This document shows, in pieces, positions 35,915 through 46,235 of a DNA stretch of 64,000 nucleotides. Below the pieces are notes generated by a model, which was not told where the DNA came from, made no database searches, and worked only from the letters and a program-made list of their open reading frames with translations. The stretch comes from Poa pratensis. Taxonomy: Eukaryota; Streptophyta; Magnoliopsida; Poales; Poaceae. The DNA lies in the NCBI GenBank assembly GCA_947311845.1, contig CAMZMU010000111.1, positions 21,226,261 to 21,290,260 on the forward strand. Reading direction: 5' to 3'. Positions within the stretch are counted from its first letter, which is position 1, and each line of letters starts with the position of its first letter. The position numbers were made by a program, and so were the translations under genes.

Positions 35915-36319
35915 TCACCACTTATGCCTGCGGCTGTAAAGGTAGTCCCTGTCTTCCCACGGCGCTGGAGGCTCGGAGGACACCTTCTCCGGCCGCTGGT
36001 CCTGGCCGAGGCCCTCTTCGACGCGGCGGATGTAGGCGTTGAAGTGTCCAGGCCTGCGCTTCATGCACTTAAGCAGCGCCTGCGCCGCCCTTGCGCACTC
36101 CTCGGCGCTGATGCCAGCGGCGTCGCCCCTGTTCCGGCGCCCCTCTAGTCGCCCGGGGTGGCACTCGTGCACCGCCCGCTGGAACTGCTGGAGACACCCG
36201 CCGTCCTCCATGTAATTCATGGTGTACCTCCCGTCGGTAATTTGGTCCATGGTCGGGATGAGCTCCTCCAACTGTTTGGCGAGTACATTGCCCATGGCGG
36301 TGGCGAGTAGATTGCCCAT
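35915..36319 (-). CDS. Small GCK-domain-like protein
   Basis: 134 residues, single exon. The N terminus repeats itself (MGNLLAT / AMGNVLAK), so translation could also start eight codons later at 36295. Residues about 40-105 have the cysteine spacing of the plant GCK domain, GGCLQQFQRAVHEC ... EECARAAQALLKCMKRRPGHF, ending in a helix (YIRRVEEGLG). The first C-x2-C of the full domain is missing, so the similarity is partial. The role of GCK proteins is poorly known. The TATA box lies at 37092-37099, but a 674-bp retroposon sits between it and the ORF, so expression may be altered. The frame is intact. Confidence 0.55.
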   Translation of the reverse strand: MGNLLATAMGNVLAKQLEELIPTMDQITDGRYTMNYMEDGGCLQQFQRAVHECHPGRLEGRRNRGDAAGISAEECARAAQALLKCMKRRPGHFNAYIRRVEEGLGQDQRPEKVSSEPPAPWEDRDYLYSRRHKW

Positions 36320-36380
36320 GGCGGAGCTCCCGGTTGCCTGTTAGGGGTTTCTGGTAGGTTTGTGCGTAATGTCCGTGGCA

Positions 36381-36396
36381 AGGGGGCGACGGGGAG
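36381..36396. repeat. Target-site duplication of a retroposon in the GCK-like gene's 5' region
   Basis: AGGGGGCGACGGGGAG recurs at 37072-37087 after a poly(A) run. It brackets the inserted sequence and fixes its ends. Confidence 0.85.
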
Positions 36397-37070
36397 CACA
36401 ACGATAGACGCACCTTGGAGCGTTATCCTCTCCCGCTACAGTAGAGAGCAGAGCTTTTTGGGCGAAACCGAGCTTCTCACCTCGCCGCCGCCGAATCGGC
36501 GGTTTCCCCGCCCTCCGCCGGCCGCCTCGGCGGCGGGAGGACGGGGGAACTCCGATTCGCGGTGTGTACATAGTGTAGAGAGGTTTGGATGGGCAGACGG
36601 CGGCGTCGGGAGGCTGGCGGCGCTGCCGGTGATCTGTTTTGCAGGTGCGGATCTTCCTCCTCGGCATCGGCGCTCCGGTGGAGTCCCGATGTGGATCTGC
36701 GTCCTCCGTCGCCCTCGCAGCTCTGAGGAGCTGCTGTGGGTGACTTCCCCCGCCGGAGTTCGTTGGCGGCGTCTCCGGTCTTGATCTTCATGAAGCAGAC
36801 AGTGTTGGAGCAAGCTCGACGCGGTGGTGTCGGCGGTGCAGGTTGGAGGCCCTGCGGGGTTCGAGTTCCGACGACTTCCCGTCCGCCTGGGGACATCGGC
36901 CGATCCAAGGAGTGTGGCGATGCGGCGGCGGCGCGCCATCGGTGCGATCTGTTCTTCGTCGGCGTCAACGCAGTGCAGAAGAAGGACTTGTGTGTAATTT
37001 TGTTTTTCGTGGGGGTCCTTTCTGTAACGGGTTTGCTGTAATACTGTCTGTAATCTCGCAAAAAAAAAAA
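36397..37070 (+). mobile_element. Non-LTR retroposon (674 bp) with poly(A) tail
   Basis: Flanked by a 16-bp direct duplication and ending in a run of at least 11 A. The 5' half is GC-rich with CTCGCCGCCGCCGAATCGGC and GCGGTGTGTACATAGTGTAG. Similar sequence with its own poly(A) is found at about 60590-61283. The 3' part is T-rich (CTGTAATACTGTCTGTAATC). It encodes no reverse transcriptase, so it is a non-autonomous or 5'-truncated LINE-type copy. ORFs on both strands are not conserved as protein. Confidence 0.7.
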
Positions 37071-37091
37071 AAGGGGGCGACGGGGAGAAGG

Positions 37092-37099
37092 CTTAAATA
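37092..37099 (-). promoter_or_regulatory. TATA box of the GCK-like gene, displaced by the retroposon
   Basis: TATTTAAG on the minus strand, a few base pairs upstream of the insertion duplication. Removing the retroposon puts it about 90 bp upstream of the ATG, a normal plant distance. With it, the distance is about 770 bp. Motif-based inference only. Confidence 0.5.
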
Positions 37100-37299
37100 G
37101 GAGGTGTCCTGCTTCGGACACAAAAACAACACTCCATGGACGTACGGTTAAAGGAAGAGTTGGAGTCCTGCTCTGTTACGATATGGTATCAACACCACAA
37201 AGACAGCACACAATTCATGGAAAACAATCCTATGAGACGAGGTCTATATTCCTATCAATTTAGACTCCCTTTTGAAGAAACCACGTGTCCTCACCTTTC

Positions 37300-38210
37300 T
37301 CAAAGCTGAACCACGTCGTCTTCTTCCTCAGCTCACCCGACTCAATCCATCGACAGGAATATCTTTCAAACCGAACTCGGCCGACCAAAATTACCTCCAG
37401 GGCAGATAGCTGCTAAATCTACCGACGGTACATCCATGGCAACATTGTAGCTAATGCTTGTTACCACGCTGATTATTTGGGTGTAGTAAAAGACATCCAG
37501 TAGTAGCCGACTAGCCGCCATAGTTGGGAGAAATCAATCAGAGCTCTGACCACTAATTTCTTCCGATTTCCAACGCAACGTCGAGCCTGTACACACTCCT
37601 CTCGTGTCCGGTGAGCAACACCTTTTTATTTTCGGATGTCCAGTAAGTTTTTCGATAAGAGGGCCGAATCCCAAATTCATTACTACTATGAAAGATGAAA
37701 CCGGTAAACAATCCACCAGAATTAGCAGCTTTGCCCCCGAATACCTGGTTTCTGAAGACCAGACGAGAAAGAAACCAGTGAGCAATCTGAAAGACTAAAC
37801 TAGTTGGCTCTCAAGCAACCCTTTAAACACGCATCGTTTCTGGCTCTCTACATAGCCCATAACAGAGCAGCCACCCCGGTTGCAATTAAACTTCTATAGT
37901 TCTACCAGAAAAAAATATTTATCCAGCTTATGACCATCGATCTTTTCCGGCAATCTTGCACAGTTAACTAGTTAAACGCGCACCCAACTATTTGCCAAAT
38001 AAACCATGCTATCTTACACACAAAGGACAGATGATTGATCTGTACATTCAGCATGCGAACAATACATCCACGTGGGGCTTCCACTCTAGCCCCCAACGGT
38101 ACATCCTTAGTCAGAAACACTCTTTCTAAAAGCAAGCCACATGAACACTTAATTCTTAAAGACGCTTTAATAGCCCACATCTTCTTATGGTGACCGTACA
38201 AGTCTCATCT
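37300..38210 (-). pseudogene. LINE ORF2 remnant (zinc-binding domain region)
   Basis: The minus strand has LLLERVFLTKDVPLGAR, then about 25 residues later QINHLSFVCKIAWFIWQIV. This corresponds to the LLxxRVLTKDxL...HLFxxCxxARxxW pattern of the domain C-terminal to L1-type reverse transcriptase. Stops and shifts abound and no clear ends remain. It lies just 3' of the Borealin-like gene. Confidence 0.5.
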
Positions 38211-38555
38211 CATGCCATCTCATTAACAGAAGTCTTGATAATTCTGAGTGAATGACGATGGCAGTACAAGGGATTCAGCTGCCCTCATCTGATTCCTGGT
38301 GTCAGAGTTGACAACAACAAACAACACACCTAAAGCACCTGACGAAACTATTTCAGCTGACTGAAACCAGCGTCATACAACATATGATTCATCAGACTAC
38401 ACAAAAGAATGGCCTAAACCCACTGCAGCTCGTCGGAGGCCTGAGGCTTGAGATGCTACGAATGCACTGAATTAGTGGTTGGAGCTCTGATCAGTATCCC
38501 AGCCTCAGTCAACAGGGATGCAGCAACAAACTCCTAACCTTATGTCAAGGGCTGG

Positions 38556-40392
38556 TTAAGCTCCTGGAATGGACAGAAAAGATTATTAACTATGAACTAG
38601 ATGCAAAAAAGGAGAAGAGGTTCTCAAACGTGTAGCATTCTTACTACTGTAGATGAGCAATGGCATCATAAGGCAGGATCTTCACTTCCGTTCCCAGATT
38701 CTAGAACATGTTTTTCATCAGTAACAAAACATGCAGTAAGAGATGGTTGTGATGTCAGGAGCAAGCAAATATTTGTAAATACCAGTAATAGCTGCAAGAA
38801 TTTCTTCTTTGTACATTCCAAGAGGTGACCCGTGCACAGATAAGAGCACCTCGCCATTCTTGGGTAATCTCACAGTTTTTGGTGTCATGCCAAAAGACAG
38901 TCGACTACTTGTAGCCTGTTCAGGATTATGTTATAACGCAATACGTAAGCTTAAAAGGGGATTCAAGATCAAACTATTCATAATTGATCTTCCAGAGTTA
39001 TAATGATAACACTTCGTGTCTAGAAGGGTAAACACAAACCCCGGGTGTCTGCAGAGAATCCGCTGCTCCTGCCATTAGGCCTTCGGGTAGCTCACTCCAA
39101 GTCTTCAAGTCAACAAAGCATGATAAAGAGTTGTGAGGTATACAGCAGCAGAGTTATCTGACCAACACGATACAAAGAAATACTTACAAAGTTGCTAATA
39201 TCAAAACTGCTCTCAATGAAGCTCTTCCGCACTGCACACATCATACAAGGTGAGAAGATCACTCAAGCCAGCTTCTTTGTTGCTTACAAAAGTACATCAA
39301 CAGCAAGTACATAACATTTGAACCTGAATCTCCTGAGAAATGAAAGCCAGAAGCAGTAGCCAATGACGTGATCGAAGATCGCGAAATCTTGTCATCCCTC
39401 GGGTCTCCATTTATGTAATTATCCCACTCTTTCCATTTCAACTCAAGCTCACCCTGCTGTTCGTTCCTTACAACTGACAAGTTGGGCAAGTTCTCCTGGA
39501 AAAACTGCAGGGCCCCTGTTTCTTGTTCCTCCTTAGAAATGTAGGATCGCACCAAATGCAGCCGGGAAAGCACGCTCTCGTTCTCGGCTGCTTGAATAGT
39601 TCGGATGGCAGCTTTCCGACGTTCAACTGTTCATTCGAGACACTAGATTAGCAAGAGAATCCTAGTCGTCACATGAAGGTGTTCAGTTCCTCTATGACAT
39701 GCATTCTTGTCAACAGAATTCAGGTTTTGACATAAAATAGCAGAACGAGAATTCATCTTCAGGCATAATTAACCCAACTGCCAACAGAATAAGGCACCGG
39801 TCTTCACTCTTCAGTCCCACTTTTGATTTGCAATATATCACAAACCTTCCGATTCACATTATGTTTCAAAGTTCAACCTAGATTGCCGACTGTCTATATC
39901 CTACTAAATGCGAGGACAACTATAATTATGTCATCATTACATCTTTTGACACATAGTGGATGCTGAATCCTTCGAAGCTGGCTTGAACAAAAGCCAACGT
40001 GGAAATAATATGAGCCATCGCTATCTACAGAACAATAGACAAATTATGCAGAGACGAACAGAATAGTGCTAAAGCAGTAAAACTGATCTGCGATGCATCC
40101 ATAATCATGCTTGGGGAGACAGGGGAGTCGATCCTGCTGGCGACTGTCGGAAGTTGTAAATTCGCACTGCCCAGTGCAGCTAACTATAAACCTCAAACCT
40201 AAAGTCGATTTTAGAAATCGCCCGCGGGGCGGATGGGGTTAGCAGGGAGGGAGTTGAGGCTCGGGGGCACTTACTCTCTTGACCGGCGAGCCACTGAAGC
40301 TGTTCCTGCACCGGTGCGTCGGGGCCGGGCGGCTGCGGCGGCGGCTGCTGCTTGGCGGCGGGGGCAGCCTTCCGCTTCCTCCTCGGCGGCAT
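38556..40392 (-). CDS. Borealin-like protein, probable chromosomal passenger complex subunit (six exons)
   Basis: Exons: 40275-40392, 39324-39626, 39188-39231, 39040-39102, 38783-38915 and 38556-38563, all with GT-AG borders and compatible phases. They give 222 residues and a stop. The protein begins MPPRRKRKAAPAAKQQ (basic, nuclear), then a helical segment (ERRKAAIRTIQAAENESVLS, RLHLVRSYISKEEQETGALQ) like the INCENP/Survivin-binding bundle of Borealin. The C terminus reads SRLSFGMTPKTVRLPKNGEV and LLSVHGSPLGMYKEE, the type of motif I associate with plant Borealin-related proteins. In that complex Borealin helps place Aurora kinase on centromeres. The exon structure is well supported; the family name is less certain. 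A retroposon sits about 350 bp upstream of the ATG. Confidence 0.62.
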
Positions 40393-40745
40393 CGCCTCGT
40401 AGGCTCGAGGGTGAGAGGCGAGGAAGGGGATTGGGGTCTAGGAGAAAATTCACGATCTTGATTTGAACGAGGGAGCGGCGATCGATGGCGGAAAATGAGG
40501 GGATCTGGATATTGCAAATCGTAGGCCTCGTTGGGAAGGCCGGTTTTGCCCTGCACTTCCACCGTTCCACGTCTGCTTCATAGCCGTTGTAGTGTAAAAG
40601 AACATAAAAGAGGTGGCAAGGGTCGTCGTACTTTCAAGAAAGAAAAAAAACAAATACACCAAGATTTTTTGAGTATTAGTTCCGCAAATACATGAATTCT
40701 CACTTTAATTGTTGAGAAGACCAAAAAAAAAGGCTAACTACAATT

Positions 40746-41513
40746 TTTTTTTGATAGCTAATACTTGTATTCATACTGAAAGGAAAACAGTACACGTCCA
40801 GATACAAGCAAAGAAAAAACAGAGACCGCTGCTGCCTCCCACCACCTTCAACCTCGAGGTCACCCAACGTGCGCACCCTCCACCGCCGGAGACGAGGAAG
40901 GAGACCGCCGCCAGGAGCACCCACCCATGGAAACGGAAGAACTTCTTGCCCAAAGGCGTTGATGAGCCGCAACATCCACCAGCTCCGACGAGCTGGATCT
41001 GAAGACGCAGATGACCATCGGCCGGGGACGCACCCCCAAGCTCCTGCCGCCCCAGATCCAGGGCCAGCGCCACTCCACATCACCGGAGGTGGCCGGATCT
41101 TCAACCTGCACGCCGCACAACCCCGCAGCAGCCGCCACGCAACCCCTCCGCCGGCCTCATGTACACTCGCCACCAATCTGCCGTCGCCGCCGGAGATAGC
41201 CACGGCAGAGAAGTGACTGACCCGCAGCTCGGCAGCGCCGTCGACGACGACGCCGGAACGGGGGAGCCACAGAGCACCAAAAGGTCGACGCCGACGACCC
41301 CACCACGCCAGCGCCGCCCACAAACCCCCTATCTACACGCCGGAACGCAGATCCGGGGATTCCCCACCCTCCCGCCGCCGTAGCGGCCAGCGGAGGGTGA
41401 GGAATCCCGCGGATACGCCGGCGGCCGCCGGGAGAGCCCGAGTCGCCTCTGAGATCGCCTCTGTGCACTGTAGAGAGGGGAGGTTCCAGAAATAACGCGA
41501 GTGTACGTCTCCT
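40746..41513 (-). mobile_element. Non-LTR retroposon (768 bp) upstream of the Borealin-like gene
   Basis: GGCTAACTACAATT flanks it at 40732-40745 and 41514-41527. The poly(A) end (poly(T) on plus) lies next to the left copy, so it is in minus orientation. The interior is GC-rich with many overlapping ORFs but no reverse-transcriptase motif. It is probably a 5'-truncated or non-autonomous LINE-type copy. It lies in the probable promoter region of the gene ending at 38556. Confidence 0.7.
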
Positions 41514-41957
41514 GGCTAACTACAATTCCACATAGAGGCAAAGTCGACACACGGCCTATACAATTGACAACCTCTCACATGCCTCGAAAAGAGAGGCCAT
41601 ATTGAAATATCTAAAACATCTGATAAATTGGAACGGAGGGGAGTAAAATTTAGCTCACGAGGATTTGACTAAATCTCTGTCGACCCGCGCCGCCGAATTT
41701 TAGTTTCAACTTATATGTAACCCACATGCCAACACGAATCACGACGCAAATCCAATAACCTTGAGCATTTTTTTTCCTTAGTTGTAACAAATGTGTAACT
41801 GAAAATTTCTCAGTTTCAGCCAATGTACAACTCCCATTACAACGTAAATCACTGACACGGTCTAGTGGTCGAGTGAGGTTTAGTTAATTTACAATCGACT
41901 GGCAATTAGCAAACCTGAACAAAATACTAGTACTAGCCAAAAGCAACAGCACAGACT

Positions 41958-42332
41958 TCACAAAGATGATACACATTTGCAGTTACAATTACATGTATCA
42001 TTGCCCTCTGGCAATTTTTCCTTCTTGTCTGGACCAAATAGACAAACGACAGCGAGGGCAGAAAATATGAAATACGAATAGACCTTTTGCCGCTGCTCCT
42101 GTTGCGCAATACTGCAGGTTGAAAAGAAACCAAATTTGTTCTTAATAAGTAAATTTGAGTGACAAAAAAGGCTTGAAACTGCAAACTAGAAAAAGGCGCT
42201 AACAGAACATTGAGTAAAATTGAGGTGGGTTGCTTACCGTTTGGCCTGCTCTGTCAGACGTTGAGATTCTCCATGTAGCTTTTCAAGCTCACGCACGTTA
42301 TCGAACTCTTCAAGTGCCCTGTCGATGTGGAC
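41958..42332 (-). pseudogene. Last two exons of an unidentified coiled-coil, membrane-anchored protein
   Basis: Exon 42238-42332 encodes ALEEFDNVRELEKLHGESQ and RLTEQAK, a coiled-coil-like helix. It is spliced (GT donor at 42237, CAG acceptor at 42112-42114) in frame to exon 41958-42111: IAQQEQRQKVYSYFIF, SALAVVCLFGP (one membrane helix), then a Cys-rich tail CNCNCKCVSSL and stop. Frame continuity across the intron supports real exons. I do not recognise the family; it resembles a tail-anchored protein. No upstream exon was found before the mariner element begins at 42475, so the gene is either interrupted by it or already truncated. Confidence 0.5.
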
Positions 42333-43209
42333 CTCGGGTTGTACAGATCGTGTTTAGGGCGAGAATTATGTAGACAACCGGAAGCATATATTAAACTTGC
42401 ATAAATTTTTCAAGCTTAGAGTCACCGTATCCTGAACGGCATTAGTGTGCCATGGAAATCTTTTGTAGATACTACTCCCTCCGTTTAGAAATATAAGTCG
42501 TTATAGGACTCGTCCCGACCAGGTGAAAATCGCACAAAAGACAGAATTACCCTCAACTTTGGGTTAAACAACATTTTATGCCCTCCCGCAGTGGACCGAA
42601 CCGATCATCCATCTAAAATTTGAATCGCGGCCGTCGCCAGTCCAGATCGCCGCCGTCCCAGCCGTCCCTCCAGGCGCGAGGCTCGCCATCTCCGCCAGCT
42701 TCTTCCCCGCCTCGCCATCTCCTCCAGCTGCTCGACGTAGCATCTCCTCCAGCTTCTTCCCCACCTCGCCATCTCCTCCAGCTGCTCGACTCCTCTCGGG
42801 TCGACTGCGGGAACAGCAGCACGCCGGCTCCCACCCAGCAGGAGCAGAGCACTGGCTAGGAGAGCAGAGCACGCCGGCTTCTTCCTCGCCGCCCAGCTCC
42901 TCGCTTCACCCAGATCCTCACGGGGCAGCAGCTGGGCAAGACCCATCAGGCCGGCACCTCCAACAGCTCGCCTCCATCAGCAGCACCCATGGGTTGAGCA
43001 TCAGCAGCACGCCCAGGATCCACCAGAGGTCCATTTCCTCTGGTTCCTGATCTCCTCGAACAGCAGAGGTGCTCCACGCCCCTATCGTCGACGGCTCGAG
43101 CAGTAGCACCAGCTGATCTCCTCTGGTTCCTGCATCTCCTCTGGTTCCTGCAACAATTGCGTAGCACATCAATATGGTAGTCCCGGACCTCAATTTTACG
43201 CCACCAGTA

Positions 43210-43260
43210 GAAGAAGAAGAAGAAGAAGAAGAAGAAGAAGAAGAAGAAGAAGAAGAAGAA
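43210..43260 (+). repeat. (GAA)17 microsatellite in mariner exon 1
   Basis: A perfect run of 17 GAA codons, coding poly-glutamate in the transposase frame. Followed by GAC TAA. Confidence 0.95.
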
Positions 43261-43891
43261 GACTAAGTAATGGAAGAACAAGTACTCCAAGATGAACAAG
43301 GGCTACATGATGAACAAGTACTCCAAGATGAACTAATGCAAGAACAAGATGGAGTAATTGAAGAACATGCTGCTGCAGGTATATACTGTACTTGGCAGTA
43401 GAGTAAACTTCAAGAGTACTTAGACTGCTGCTGCAGGAATAATTTCATATACCTATATACTCCAGGAGTAGTTCCATTATCACTAAGTACTTAGATTTCA
43501 TTAGTTCTACGTACCTGTGAGAACAGTGGCAGGATAGTAATACCAGCATGGCCACCGACAGCAGGATCATTCACCCCTGCAAAACATCACAGCAACCACT
43601 CATTACACCTGAAACACAATATTTTTGCATATTTATGCAAAGTAAAGGAAAACACAATATTTTTGCAGCAGCATTTAAATTTCATGCTCAGAAGGAGACG
43701 CCACCTACTCCAAGTATATCTACAACATGCCCAGATTATTGGTTCGGATGGAGTAGTTTAGATCAGGAGGAAAGGAAATTATAGCAGCTATGAGAACATA
43801 TAGAACTACATGTGCATAAAGTAAAATATGACCATATAAAGTTAAATATGCCATGAATGAACTACATGTGCATGGCCACGGACGCAAGAAG

Positions 43892-44264
43892 TGTTAAACC
43901 CGTAGGATCACTAGGCTAGATCAATTCGGGTAGATACGATCTATCAGGAGGAGAACCAGTACCTTCTACTTGTGTGGAGGCGATCGAGGCTCCGACAATG
44001 GTGGACGGAGGTGGAGAGCCAGTGGGTAGGCAGTGGCGTCGGTGGTGCTTCCCGTGAGCACCGCGCTGACCCTCGATCGGTAGGGATGTGGTGGGGCGGT
44101 GGCGCACAGATGAACCTCGTGATCAGTGCTACCGACCCCCCACCCTTTATGTAGCGCGGGTCACAGGGGCCCACCAACCTTGGTGCGGTTGGACGCCCCC
44201 GATCAGGGCGTGGTCAAGGGTCCGGTGTGACCGTTGGGTCACACGGGAGGAGATCAACCTAACA
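43892..44264 (-). repeat. 3' LTR of the copia element
   Basis: Starts TGTTAAACCCGTAGG and ends CAACCTAACA on the plus strand. Matches 49023-49396. The short ORFs inside occur in both copies and are not genes. Confidence 0.92.
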
Positions 44265-44280
44265 TTCTCCCCCTTGATCT
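44265..44280 (-). other. Polypurine tract of the copia element
   Basis: The minus strand reads GATCAAGGGGGAGAA directly before the 3' LTR. Confidence 0.75.
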
Positions 44281-44784
44281 CAACTTTTACTTTTAACTAT
44301 ATACTTTTCGCTTTACTCGTTTCATCACAGATCGATACATAGAGCATGTTTCATCGTCACAGCTCAATTGCCGATAGAATCAGACAGCTACAATATACGT
44401 CTCTGTTTTGAAATAGATTCTTTAATCTTTTGGGCCTCTTTATTGTCCGGAAATCATATAGACTATACCATAAACCCATGTCGACTATGTGTTCTCCAAA
44501 ACACACTGGGCGGTAAGCCTTTAATTAGCAGATCTGCGAACACTTGTGTGTTTCTTTTATCTGTTCCTCTTATGCTCCAAGCATTTCAACATAATTCCGG
44601 ACTTTCTCCTTTACAACGTATAACTCTGTGTCAATGTGTTTGGCACCACACTTGACTCGTTGTCTTAGGAGTGAATTACTTAATGGTTATTGCTGTTGTC
44701 AACCATTATCAATTCCGGGTACAGGTTTCCTTAACCATTTTGCCTGTCCCTCAGCCTCATATCATGCTATAACATGTCTTTACA

Positions 44785-45480
44785 TCACACTGATGTCAAT
44801 CTTTTCATTCTTTGGAGCTTTTCCACACAAAAACTCCAAATGTGAAATTTAGCGACAATTGTGGATTTCGCTATATATTTCACAAATTCTTTCTTTGTAC
44901 TCACAACCTTTTGAGAGCACTCTGTTTCTTTTAGCATGAGGCCGATATCTTTGATTCCATTCCAGTGATCTATATCTGGATTGGACATTGCCAAAACAAC
45001 CGGATACGTGAATGTCAGGGTAATATTGAGTTTCCAACAGCTGAAGCATATGGTACCATATCCATTTGATCGTTCTAGTTATCTCTTGGAACACTAAAGT
45101 TCTCAATTCCATTACCCTTGACAATAAGAACAGGCGTAGATTTTCTCGACATGCATGCTTTAGAGACTTCTTCTCAGCATGTCCATGCGATATTTCTAAT
45201 ACCCCTTTTCTTCTTTTCTTAGTAAATCTCGATACTTTTAACGACAGACACTCTACCGAGAATACTCTTTTGAGGACAAGAACTTCTTTTCTCTGCCGGT
45301 AGTAGATTGACATCACCACTAGCAAGTAGGATATCATCCACATACACAGGATTAGGAATGAATTTCCCATTCTATAAGTTTGTAGAAAAGCGATTGTCCT
45401 CTCATTCTCTTTAACCCAAAATAACTTCTGATTCTAGAGACTTGCTCTAGTCCGTAAGATCCCTTGTGTTCTTTACTTTC
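44785..45480 (-). pseudogene. Copia reverse transcriptase fragment
   Basis: Minus-strand motifs in changing frames: YGLEQVSRIRSYFGL (the YGLKQASRxW block), VYVDDILLASGDVNLL with the YVDD catalytic pair (about 45310-45350), QMDMVPYASAVG, and NPDIDHWNGIK leading into RNase H. The order is correct for copia pol, but frames break several times and the integrase and first RT blocks are not visible. Not functional. Confidence 0.7.
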
Positions 45481-46235
45481 ATCTGATGTAACTCAGATCA
45501 TTATGTGCCATTATCACTCATTATAATCTGTTTATTCTCTTAGCGCAAATCTTTCGATTTAAAATCGCTTTTTACATATTTCCTTTGGAGTCACATTGGC
45601 GTTGTAGACCCTTTATAGCCTACTGTTTTGGCTCCATTGGAAATTACTTATGAGTCCCAAACATCGTCGGGATTCACATAGTCTCTAATCATTAAGACAA
45701 GTAGACACTTGTCAAAATCGATTGAGCGCTGCTTATAATTTCTGTAAATGAGGTGGGATCAACCTTCATTTAAATTTCTCTGATATAGACTTTATAGTCA
45801 TCTGTTTTTCTCATATGGGGATGTTGTTGTTCTGTCATTGCCTAGAGGCAATTAATTCTGTAGTCTTCTATTGCTATAGCTCTTACAAGGACCTAAATCA
45901 CAAGATCCATGTTTGCTTGTTCATCTCTATTATAAAGCAACAAGCTCCCCCAGATAAAATCTATTCGAGCCTTAGGTATGTTCATACCATGCTCCCCCAG
46001 ATTACTCCATTTTCTCCAAAATGGTGTATCCTTAATCCTTTTTATTTGGGTTTATTCTGTTAACCTGTCTTCTTTATGGCACTTTGAGTACCGTCCTTAG
46101 TCTCCTTTCGGAGCTGTTTCTTAACTTTAGGGGTATCATTATTATGACCGTCGTACCCAGACGATCACAATTCATCATAGATCACTTAGATGCATAATAT
46201 GCATCACATTATCTGTAACATTCTCTATCTCCCCC

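Noticed and set aside
41620..41660. Possible Stowaway end (GGAACGGAGGGGAGTA)
   Set aside because: Only one end is visible. No partner terminus lies at MITE distance on the left.
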